Shown here in pieces: positions 33,391 through 40,565 of a DNA stretch of 64,000 nucleotides. The stretch is from assembly GCA_009780115.1 (NCBI GenBank), contig WRAQ01000010.1, forward strand, positions 1 through 64,000, written 5' to 3'. Each line of letters opens with the position of its first letter. Position 1 is the first letter of the stretch. A model generated the notes under the pieces. The model was not told the DNA's origin, made no database searches, and saw only the letters and a list, made by a program, of their open reading frames with translations. The translations under genes were made by a program, and so were the position numbers. This DNA is from Lachnospiraceae bacterium (lineage in GTDB: Bacteria; Bacillota; Clostridia; Lachnospirales; Lachnospiraceae).

Positions 33391-33452
33391 ATGTATAGTA
33401 ATAGCAAAAAATGTCAAAACTAAGAAAAAAAGCTAATATCAAGGAGGACGAT

Positions 33453-34031
33453 ATGAATAAATTAAAAGCAAGTTTTGTAACAGCTAATACAATCACTGAA
33501 GAACAATTTCTACTGAATCGGATGAAAGAGAAAGAAATTGGCCGGCGGGTTGAAAATCATATTCATAACGAAATGAAACTCGATTTTGATGCCCTGTCAG
33601 TTAATGAGTCTTTTGCCCGTACCGCGGTTGCTGCTTTTATATCCCCGCTGAACCCGACACTCGAAGAATTATCGGACGTCAAAACGGCTATTTCGGAAGC
33701 GGTGACGAATGCGGTAATTCATGCCTATGATGAAGAGTATTATTTGAAACACCATAAACCAGACCCCGAAAATGATGAAAAAATGAAAGTCTACATACAT
33801 TGTGAACTGGATAAAGACACACTCCATGTGGAAATTTGGGATAAAGGAAAAGGAATTGCCAATATCGACCTGGCAATGGAACCGCTATATACCGAAAAAC
33901 CGGAGCAGGACCGGTCGGGAATGGGTTTTGCTTTTATGGAAGCATTTATGGATGACCTTGAAGTTATTTCCGAGCCTGGTTTCGGGACAACGGTTTTAAT
34001 GAAAAAAAATCTGCGAAACAATAGGGGTTAG
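33453..34031 (+). CDS. spoIIAB: Anti-sigma F factor SpoIIAB (extended N-terminus)
   Basis: A 192-residue anti-sigma factor and serine kinase. It holds SigF inactive and phosphorylates SpoIIAA. The GHKL ATPase core is clear: FDALSVNESFARTAVAAF, the N-box SEAVTNAVIHAY, the G1 box WDKGKGI and the G2 box DRSGMGFAFMEAF. Usual SpoIIAB proteins have about 140-146 residues and start near MKLDFDALSVNES. Here the ATG at 33453 has a perfect AAGGAGG site and adds about 46 charged residues (ITEEQFLLNRMKEKEIGRRV). The downstream ATG before KLDFDA lacks a ribosome site, so the extension is probably real. Confidence 0.94.
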   Translation: MNKLKASFVTANTITEEQFLLNRMKEKEIGRRVENHIHNEMKLDFDALSVNESFARTAVAAFISPLNPTLEELSDVKTAISEAVTNAVIHAYDEEYYLKHHKPDPENDEKMKVYIHCELDKDTLHVEIWDKGKGIANIDLAMEPLYTEKPEQDRSGMGFAFMEAFMDDLEVISEPGFGTTVLMKKNLRNNRG

Positions 34032-34032
34032 T

Positions 34033-34746
34033 ATGGAAGAGCTCACAGTTCTGATTGAACGTTCACAGGCTGGAGAAAAGGAAGCGCGAGAAGTACTAAT
34101 TGAAAAAAACATGGGTCTTGTTCATCATATTGCCAGGCGCTTTATCGGCCGTGGTTGTGAAGTTGATGACCTTTTACAGATTGGCACAATTGGTTTGATG
34201 AAAGCGATTGACAAATTCGACATGAGTTTTGAAGTCAAATTTTCCACTTATGCAGTGCCGATGATTAGCGGCGAAATAAAACGCTTTCTCCGCGATGACG
34301 GTTTAATCAAAGTAAGCCGTTCGCTCAAAGAAAATAGCTACAAAATCAAACGCGCCGCCGAACGGTTAACACAAATTCATGGCCGTGACCCGACTTTGAA
34401 TGAAATTGCCGGTGAAACCGGAATTATGACGGAAGATATAGTTCTTGCTTTGGAAGCGGGGGCGGAAGTTGAGTCGATTTATAAAACGGTTTATCAATCT
34501 GACGGCAATGAAGTTTTTTTGATGGACAAACTGGCCGACCCGGACAAAGTAGACAAAGTCGTCAACAAAATGTTACTTAAGCAACTCCTTTCCGAGCTTG
34601 ATGAATCCGAACGGGAACTGATTATGCTTAGATATTTTCATGATAAAACCCAAACCGAAGTTGCCGGAAGGCTTGGTATTTCACAAGTGCAAGTCAGCCG
34701 AATGGAGAAAAAAATATTACTGACGATGAGGAGGAAAATAGGGTGA
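34033..34746 (+). CDS. sigF: RNA polymerase sporulation sigma factor SigF
   Basis: A 237-residue sigma-70 family factor that starts forespore gene expression. Region 2 shows EVDDLLQIGTIGLMKAIDKFD and FSTYAVPMISGEIKRFLRDD; region 3 has ERLTQIHGRDPTLNEIAGETG; region 4 has TQTEVAGRLGISQVQVSRME. It starts 1 base after the spoIIAB stop, so translation is coupled. It should drive forespore genes; the SASP gene nearby would be expected under SigG, which follows SigF. Confidence 0.96.
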   Translation: MEELTVLIERSQAGEKEAREVLIEKNMGLVHHIARRFIGRGCEVDDLLQIGTIGLMKAIDKFDMSFEVKFSTYAVPMISGEIKRFLRDDGLIKVSRSLKENSYKIKRAAERLTQIHGRDPTLNEIAGETGIMTEDIVLALEAGAEVESIYKTVYQSDGNEVFLMDKLADPDKVDKVVNKMLLKQLLSELDESERELIMLRYFHDKTQTEVAGRLGISQVQVSRMEKKILLTMRRKIG

Positions 34747-34772
34747 GGTACAAAAACATCTCGCAGGCTGAT
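34747..34772 (+). repeat. Fragment of repeat B (copy B4, left part only)
   Basis: GGTACAAAAACATCTCGCAG matches the left end of repeat B, but no core or right end follows. It appears to be a truncated copy between sigF and the PHP gene. Confidence 0.4.
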
Positions 34773-34801
34773 TTGCTTTCCTTATACAATCATGCTAAAA
34801 T
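34773..34801 (+). promoter_or_regulatory. Promoter of a probably leaderless PHP gene
   Basis: TTGCTT (34773-34778), a 17-base spacer ending in TGC, and TAAAAT (34796-34801) form an extended -10 promoter. Only six bases (ATCAGC) separate the -10 from the ATG at 34808, so transcription should start at or next to the start codon. No ribosome site is present. Confidence 0.5.
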
Positions 34802-34807
34802 ATCAGC

Positions 34808-35599
34808 ATGGGCAAAATAATTCTACCGCCGGAATATCCGTATCTTTTTGAAACTCATTTGCATACAAACCGTGGTAGTTCTTGTGCTTCGTGCGACCCG
34901 GTTGAGGCCGCCAAAGCATACAAACAAGCAGGCTACAGTGGAATTATTGTCACCGAACACAACTGGGGCGGCAATACTGCAATCAGCCGTTATTTGGCCT
35001 GGGAAGATTGGGTGCGGAAATTTATCCGCAGTTATCAGGAAGCCGAAGCCTGGGGGCGCAAAAATGGTTTGACGGTTTTGTGGGGATATGAGGCCGGATT
35101 TAACGGCACTGAATTTTTGATTTATGGACTGACCCCCGATTTTTTAATAAAGTACCCGGAGATAAGGTATGCGGGAGTAGAAGAGCAATACCGAATCGTT
35201 CATGAGGCCGGAGGTATCGTCGTCCATGCCCACCCTTTCCGCGAAGCTTATCATATTCCGGAAATCAGGCTTTACCCGGATTACGTTGATGCTATTGAAG
35301 GGTTCAACTGTGCGCATTTTAACCGGTTATCCAAAAATGATTTTGGTCTTTATGGTTACAAAGAAATGTATAACCGCAAAGCGATAGAATATGCCAACGA
35401 AAATGATTTTCCGATTACGGCCGGTTCCGATACCCATAGTACCAACTTGAGAGGCGGCGGGATGGCTTTTAAAACCTTACCAAGAGACGGGCGGCATTTC
35501 ATTGCAAGACTGCTTTCCCGCGAAGAATACCTCCTAACCGATGGCATAAATTGGTACGACCCCTACGGCAACCCGGTCGCGGAAGTAGAGGTTAGGTGA
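34808..35599 (+). CDS. PHP domain metal-dependent hydrolase
   Basis: A 263-residue protein of the PHP family. Metal-binding motifs in order: THLHTN near the N-terminus, TEHNWGG, an EAG segment, HAHPFR in the middle and GSDTHS near 220. PHP proteins hydrolyse phosphoesters; relatives include histidinol phosphatase and nucleoside monophosphate phosphatases. The substrate cannot be told. There is no Shine-Dalgarno site; a promoter with only six bases to the ATG suggests a leaderless mRNA. Not obviously part of the sigF operon. Confidence 0.85.
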   Translation: MGKIILPPEYPYLFETHLHTNRGSSCASCDPVEAAKAYKQAGYSGIIVTEHNWGGNTAISRYLAWEDWVRKFIRSYQEAEAWGRKNGLTVLWGYEAGFNGTEFLIYGLTPDFLIKYPEIRYAGVEEQYRIVHEAGGIVVHAHPFREAYHIPEIRLYPDYVDAIEGFNCAHFNRLSKNDFGLYGYKEMYNRKAIEYANENDFPITAGSDTHSTNLRGGGMAFKTLPRDGRHFIARLLSREEYLLTDGINWYDPYGNPVAEVEVR

Positions 35600-35657
35600 T
35601 GGGACGGTATAATGGAAGTGAAAGTGCGGGGGTAAATTACTTGAATTATACGAAGAT

Positions 35658-35770
35658 TAAGGCAGATAAAAACATCTCGCAGTTGCCTTAGGCCGCCTTC
35701 TTCCCCAGAGAAAACTTATATTTTACACCTATTAGGCCGTAGCAACGAAGAGAGTTTATTATCTGCCTTA
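35658..35770 (+). repeat. Structured intergenic repeat B, copy B5 (best-preserved)
   Basis: Perfect 12-bp terminal inverted repeats TAAGGCAGATAA (35658-35669) and TTATCTGCCTTA (35759-35770) bound a 113-bp element. Inner pairs are CATCTC with GAGAG, GTTGC with GCAAC, and GGCC with GGCC. The loop carries the conserved CGCCTTCTTCCC. It lies between the PHP gene and the convergent parvulin gene and covers the region just past both stops. Confidence 0.8.
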
Positions 35771-35774
35771 CTTT

Positions 35775-36815
35775 CTAAAAGTACTTCAAGTAAACATCAA
35801 AAAAATCTTTCGTCTGCACTTCACTATTATTTATAAAAGTAACCTGCTCCCACAAAACCTGATTAATATTCCTGGTTAAGGTACTAAGAAAAGCATTATA
35901 TTCCTGGCTAAAAACATCTTCACGCCGCTTTTCAACGATTTTAATTTTGTTATTGTCTGTTTCTTCGCGGTTAAAAGTATTAACACATTTGATAATATGA
36001 TAACCAAAACTAGTTTCAACGATTTCGCTTACTTCGCCGGTCCCTAATAAAAATGCCGCTTCTTCAAAGGGGGCCTCCATACCACCTTTGCCAAAAGAAT
36101 ACGCCGTTTGCTCATCTTCGCTGTAAAGCATCATCAGCCGCTCAAAATCCTCCCCGTTAAGGACTTGGTCATAGATTTTCTTAATCCGGTTGAAAGCATC
36201 AGCCCGGGCGGTTTCAGTATACTCAATTTTTTTGCCGGTCCCGTCAAGGGCATAAGTCTTTATCAAAATATGCCAAACAGTAATTGTCCGCGCCTCATCA
36301 TCACTAATTTCCGGATTCACATCTTTAATGATATAATGATAAATCTTGTCAGCGAGGGCATATTCACTATAAAGTGTTTCAATCGTCGCAAGTGTTACGC
36401 CCATCACTTCTTTTTCAATCCCGCTAAGTGAATTATAATATTCGGCGGCAGCAGCCTTAGCCAACTCAATTTCTTCTTCATCTAAGGAAATATCGTGTTT
36501 GGCCGCGAGCAAATTCATTGTTTTAATCTGGGCAATTTGTGCCAAAGCAATATCTTTGATACTATCTTCAAGTGTCTCACCGCCAAAGTCAACTGACCAA
36601 ATCTGGCGGCCGAAAACATTTTCATATTGGTTTTGGGCATTAGTCAGATAAACGCGGATTTCCGGAAGCAAGCATGACATTGTTTCAATCCGGAATACCT
36701 CATCACGCTGAAAGCCGGTCGTAAGAACGACCCTCATATCCGGGTCGTCTATTTCCCGGCAGGCACCTGCCGGGAGCAAAAATAAAATTAGTAAAAAAAA
36801 TAAAACCTTTTTCAT
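35775..36815 (-). CDS. Parvulin-type peptidyl-prolyl isomerase lipoprotein (PrsA-like)
   Basis: A 346-residue exported foldase. A signal peptide ends in the lipobox LLPAGAC with Cys19 as the lipid site. An N-terminal chaperone-like helical part follows, then a parvulin (rotamase) domain at about 176-285 (TVWHILIKTY, then FGKGGMEAPFEEAAFLLGTG and FGYHIIKC). It probably helps secreted proteins fold on the outer face of the membrane, as PrsA does. It is the downstream gene of a minus-strand pair with the FAD oxidoreductase, with no obvious functional link. Confidence 0.88.
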   Translation of the reverse strand: MKKVLFFLLILFLLPAGACREIDDPDMRVVLTTGFQRDEVFRIETMSCLLPEIRVYLTNAQNQYENVFGRQIWSVDFGGETLEDSIKDIALAQIAQIKTMNLLAAKHDISLDEEEIELAKAAAAEYYNSLSGIEKEVMGVTLATIETLYSEYALADKIYHYIIKDVNPEISDDEARTITVWHILIKTYALDGTGKKIEYTETARADAFNRIKKIYDQVLNGEDFERLMMLYSEDEQTAYSFGKGGMEAPFEEAAFLLGTGEVSEIVETSFGYHIIKCVNTFNREETDNNKIKIVEKRREDVFSQEYNAFLSTLTRNINQVLWEQVTFINNSEVQTKDFFDVYLKYF

Positions 36816-36844
36816 AATATATATCTTTCTATAAGAATGTCAGT

Positions 36845-38242
36845 TTATGGACATTCTTCACGTTCTATACTTCGTGCAAGGCTAATCCCGTTTGCCGATG
36901 CTTGCTGCAGCCCCCGGGTAATCCCGGCCCCATCCCCAATCGCATAAAGCCCTTTGATACTTGTTTCAAAATTCTTGTCAACAACGACCTTATTGGAATA
37001 AAACTTAACCTCAACGCCATAAAGTAAGGTTTCGTCACCGGCAATACCGGGCGTTATTTTGTCAAGGGCGACAATCATTTCCTCGATTGCAATCATAATC
37101 CGGTGCGGGAAAACTAATGATAAATCACCGGGAACCGCATCTTTTAATGTTGGCATCAAATTGTTGCGGCATAACCGCTCCTCGGTCGTCCGCCGGCCCC
37201 GGCGCAAATCACCGAAAGTCTGGACGAGAATCCGGCCGCCGCAAAGCATATTGGAAAGCTGGGCTATCTGCTTACCATATTCTATGGGTGTTTTAAACGG
37301 TTTAGTAAAGTTTTTGCTGACCAGAATAGCAAAGTTGGTATTATTCGTCTTAAATTCGCCGGATTTGTAAGCATGGCCGTTTACGACCGCAAGGCCGCCT
37401 TCGTAGTACTCGGTTGCCACTTCACCGGAAGGGTTTGTACAAAAAGTACGGACTTTGTCGTCAAAGGTCGGAGTATGATAAATCAGCTTTGCCTCATAAA
37501 GATTCTCATTAAGAAACTGCATGATTTCATCGCGGACTTCAACCCGGACACCGATATCAACCGTACCGGGTTTCGTTTCAATCCCGATTTCATCACATTT
37601 GTTTTTGAACCAGTCCGCCCCTTCACGGCCGACGGCACACACGATATGCTTAGCCCGGAAGATATCCCCTTTGTCGGTTTCAATCCCGGCCGCCCGGCCA
37701 TTTTCAAGCAAAATCTCCCGCGCCATCACTCCAAACATAAGCTCGATGCCGGCATCAATTAAATGTTGCTGCAATTTGCCGTAAATTTTGTAACCTTCTT
37801 CAGTACCAAGGTGACGAATCGGACATTCGACAAGCTTGAGATTAGCAACGATAGCTTTTTTGCGGATTTCACGGATTTCTTCATCTTTGTCCAAACCATA
37901 GACATTTTCATCAGCCCCGAATTTGAGATAAATTTGGTCGGATTCATTTATCAATTTCAATGTTTCGTCATAGCCTAAAATATTCGGCAGATTGCCGCCG
38001 ACATCAGGGGAGAGTGAAAGTTTTCCGTCTGAAAAAGCCCCGGCCCCGGCGAAGCCGGTGGTGATGGAACAGGGGTTGCAGCCAATACATTGCTTTGTCT
38101 TTCGTTTCGGGCAAAGCCGCTTCTCAATTGAGCGCCCCTTTTCAACAATGAGGATTTTTAAGTTTTCATTTTTTTCGATTAGTTCATAGGCACAGAATAT
38201 TCCGCTTGGTCCTGCACCGATGATAATTACATCATATGTCAT
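36845..38242 (-). CDS. FAD-dependent oxidoreductase with Cys cluster
   Basis: A 465-residue flavoprotein. The dinucleotide-binding motif IIIGAGPSGIFCAYEL is at the N-terminus. A cluster CPKRKTKQCIGCNPC follows (Cys about 44, 52, 55 and 58), then FAGAGAFSDGKL. The C-terminal FAD site reads YAIGDGAGITRGLQQA. The Cys spacing is compatible with an iron-sulphur or metal site. This is a widespread family of FAD-dependent dehydrogenases of unknown substrate. The start MTYDV is chosen because a TATAAT box ends six bases before it, implying a leaderless transcript; a TTG 12 codons upstream is the -35 sequence itself. Confidence 0.87.
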   Translation of the reverse strand: MTYDVIIIGAGPSGIFCAYELIEKNENLKILIVEKGRSIEKRLCPKRKTKQCIGCNPCSITTGFAGAGAFSDGKLSLSPDVGGNLPNILGYDETLKLINESDQIYLKFGADENVYGLDKDEEIREIRKKAIVANLKLVECPIRHLGTEEGYKIYGKLQQHLIDAGIELMFGVMAREILLENGRAAGIETDKGDIFRAKHIVCAVGREGADWFKNKCDEIGIETKPGTVDIGVRVEVRDEIMQFLNENLYEAKLIYHTPTFDDKVRTFCTNPSGEVATEYYEGGLAVVNGHAYKSGEFKTNNTNFAILVSKNFTKPFKTPIEYGKQIAQLSNMLCGGRILVQTFGDLRRGRRTTEERLCRNNLMPTLKDAVPGDLSLVFPHRIMIAIEEMIVALDKITPGIAGDETLLYGVEVKFYSNKVVVDKNFETSIKGLYAIGDGAGITRGLQQASANGISLARSIEREECP

Positions 38243-38248
38243 ATAATC

Positions 38249-38278
38249 ATTATAGCAATAATTGGGTTTACTTTTCAA
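38249..38278 (-). promoter_or_regulatory. Promoter of a probably leaderless FAD oxidoreductase gene
   Basis: On the minus strand TTGAAA (38278-38273), an 18-base spacer ending in TGC and TATAAT (38254-38249) are followed by GATTAT and then the ATG at 38242. No Shine-Dalgarno site is present. The same TGC-TAnAAT arrangement precedes the PHP gene. Confidence 0.6.
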
Positions 38279-38372
38279 GTGTTTTTTAGTATAATAAACG
38301 CGTAAACTGATTTAGCAGTTTATACACCTACAGTTTGCTTTTGCATAAATACATAAAAAGGAGAGATTTACA

Positions 38373-40493
38373 ATGGCAACAAAACAAGGCAACCTATCCA
38401 TTAACAGTGAGAATATTTTCCCGATTATCAAAAAGTGGCTCTATTCCGACCACGATATCTTTTTCCGGGAACTTATCTCCAATGGCTGTGATGCCATCAC
38501 TAAACTGAAAAAGTTAGAAATGATGGGCGAATGTGAACTACCCGCCGAATTTAAACCACGGATGTCTGTAGTGGTTAGTCCGGAAGCAAAAACGATTACC
38601 TTTTCCGACAATGGTTTAGGTATGACCGCATCAGAAGTCGAGGAGTATATCAATCAGATTGCTTTCTCCGGCGCGACCGATTTTATTGACAAATACAAGG
38701 ACAAAACGAACGAAGACCAGATTATTGGCCATTTCGGCTTAGGTTTTTATTCTTCATTTATGGTCGCAGATGAAGTACATATCGATTCCTTGTCCTATCA
38801 AGATGGGGCACAAGCTGTCCATTGGGAATGTGACGGCGGAACGGAATTTTCCTTAACCGAAGGGGCGCGTACCGAAGTTGGTACGACCGTGACCCTGTTC
38901 CTCAACGAAGACTGCGTTGAGTTTTGTAATGAATACCGTGCCCGCGAAGTTATTAAAAAATATTGTTCATTTATGCCGACCGAGATTTATCTTTCCAAAG
39001 CCGATACTACCGATACCCAGACTATCGAGGTTGACGAAAAGCTTGACTCGGATACCGTTATTGAAGAAATCAAACCGGAAAAAGAAGAGGACAAGCCAAA
39101 GCTTAAAATCAAAAAACGGCCGGAACTTTTAAATGAAACTAACCCGCTGTGGATGCGCCATCCCAATGAATGTGAAAAAGAAGATTACCTCACTTTCTAC
39201 CGGACTGTTTTCCAGGATTACAAAGAGCCCCTATTCTGGATTCACCTGAATATGGATTACCCCTTTAATTTGAAAGGTATCCTTTACTTCCCGAAAATTA
39301 ATACCGAGTACGAATCAATCGAGGGTGTAATCAAGCTTTACAACAATCAGGTTTTTATCGCGGACAATATCAAAGAAGTTATTCCCGAATTTTTGTTGTT
39401 ACTAAAAGGGGTCATCGACTGCCCTGACCTGCCTTTGAATGTATCCCGTTCAGCCTTGCAAAATGACGGTTTTGTGAAGAAAATCGCCGACTATATTTCC
39501 AAAAAAGTGGCCGACAAACTTTCCGGAATGTGCAAAACCGAAAAAGATGAGTATGAGAAATACTGGGATGATATCAGCCCTTTCATCAAGTTCGGCTGCT
39601 TGCGTGATGACAAATTCTGCGTAAAAATGACCGATTATATCCTGTTCAAAAATCTTGACGGCAAGTATATGACTCTGCCTGAATGTTTGGAAGTAGCAAA
39701 GATTGACCCGGATGAAGTTGGGGAAGGTGAAGATACCGATACAAACGACGAAAAAGAAACCGGCGAAGATACTGATGCCGCCGCGGGGGATGCCAATGTT
39801 GTTGAAGCAGAAATCGTTGACGATGAAGGTAATCCCATTGACACTGATGACGAAGAAGATGCCGACGGAGACAAAAAAGACGACAAAGTCATTTATTACG
39901 TAACCGATGAACTTCAGCAAAGCCAGTATATCAAGATGTTCAAGGCAGCGAAAAAAAGTGCGGTTATTTTGACCCACCATATTGACCAGCCTTTCGTTAC
40001 CCAGCTTGAATCAAAAAATGAAAACGTCAAGTTCCAGCGGATTGACGGCGATTTAACCGACGATTTCAAAGCGAAAACTTCGAAAAAAGTTGAAAAAGAA
40101 CTTGAAGAACAAGCTGAAAAAATCGGTGACATCATGAAAAAAGTTCTTAAAAAAGACAAAATCACGATAAAGGTTGAAAAGCTCAAAAATAAAAAGATTT
40201 CCGCAATGATTACTATTTCCGAAGATAGCCGCCGGATGCAGGATATGATGAAGATGTACTCAATGCCGGGAATGGATACTGGTATGTTCGGCAAAGAAGG
40301 CGAAACCCTCGTCTTAAATGCCAATCACCCCCTCGTCCAATATGTCCTAAATAATAAAAATGACAGCAATGTCAGTTTGATATGCGAACAGCTCTATGAT
40401 CTTGCCCTGCTCCAGCACTCACCCCTTGATGCTGATGCAATGACGAAGTTCGTCACCCGCTCGAATGATATTATGATGTTGCTTGCGAAGTAA
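38373..40493 (+). CDS. htpG: Chaperone protein HtpG (Hsp90)
   Basis: A 706-residue Hsp90 homologue. The N-terminal ATPase domain has FFRELISNGCDAITKLKKLE, FSDNGLGMTASEVEEYI and GHFGLGFYSSFMVAD; the middle and C-terminal domains follow (PLFWIHLNMDYPFNLKG, LPLNVSRSALQ). It is longer than the usual 620-640 residues because of a strongly acidic insert at about 447-507 (runs such as DTDDEEDADGDKKDD) placed before the IYYVTDELQQSQYI segment. An AAAGGAGAG site precedes the ATG. It leads a row of five large genes of a conserved-looking cluster. Confidence 0.96.
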   Translation: MATKQGNLSINSENIFPIIKKWLYSDHDIFFRELISNGCDAITKLKKLEMMGECELPAEFKPRMSVVVSPEAKTITFSDNGLGMTASEVEEYINQIAFSGATDFIDKYKDKTNEDQIIGHFGLGFYSSFMVADEVHIDSLSYQDGAQAVHWECDGGTEFSLTEGARTEVGTTVTLFLNEDCVEFCNEYRAREVIKKYCSFMPTEIYLSKADTTDTQTIEVDEKLDSDTVIEEIKPEKEEDKPKLKIKKRPELLNETNPLWMRHPNECEKEDYLTFYRTVFQDYKEPLFWIHLNMDYPFNLKGILYFPKINTEYESIEGVIKLYNNQVFIADNIKEVIPEFLLLLKGVIDCPDLPLNVSRSALQNDGFVKKIADYISKKVADKLSGMCKTEKDEYEKYWDDISPFIKFGCLRDDKFCVKMTDYILFKNLDGKYMTLPECLEVAKIDPDEVGEGEDTDTNDEKETGEDTDAAAGDANVVEAEIVDDEGNPIDTDDEEDADGDKKDDKVIYYVTDELQQSQYIKMFKAAKKSAVILTHHIDQPFVTQLESKNENVKFQRIDGDLTDDFKAKTSKKVEKELEEQAEKIGDIMKKVLKKDKITIKVEKLKNKKISAMITISEDSRRMQDMMKMYSMPGMDTGMFGKEGETLVLNANHPLVQYVLNNKNDSNVSLICEQLYDLALLQHSPLDADAMTKFVTRSNDIMMLLAK

Positions 40494-40518
40494 GAAAGTT
40501 TAATGAAGTAAGACATTT

Positions 40519-40541
40519 CGGGCGGTCGCAAGGCCGCCCGA
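40519..40541 (+). other. GC-rich hairpin with GNRA tetraloop after htpG
   Basis: CGGGCGGTC and GGCCGCCCG form a 9-bp stem (one T-G pair) closed by a GCAA tetraloop. There is no T-run after it. It could be a processing or stabilising structure between htpG and the next gene. Confidence 0.55.
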
Positions 40542-40565
40542 TAGAATGATAAAGGGTATTTCACA

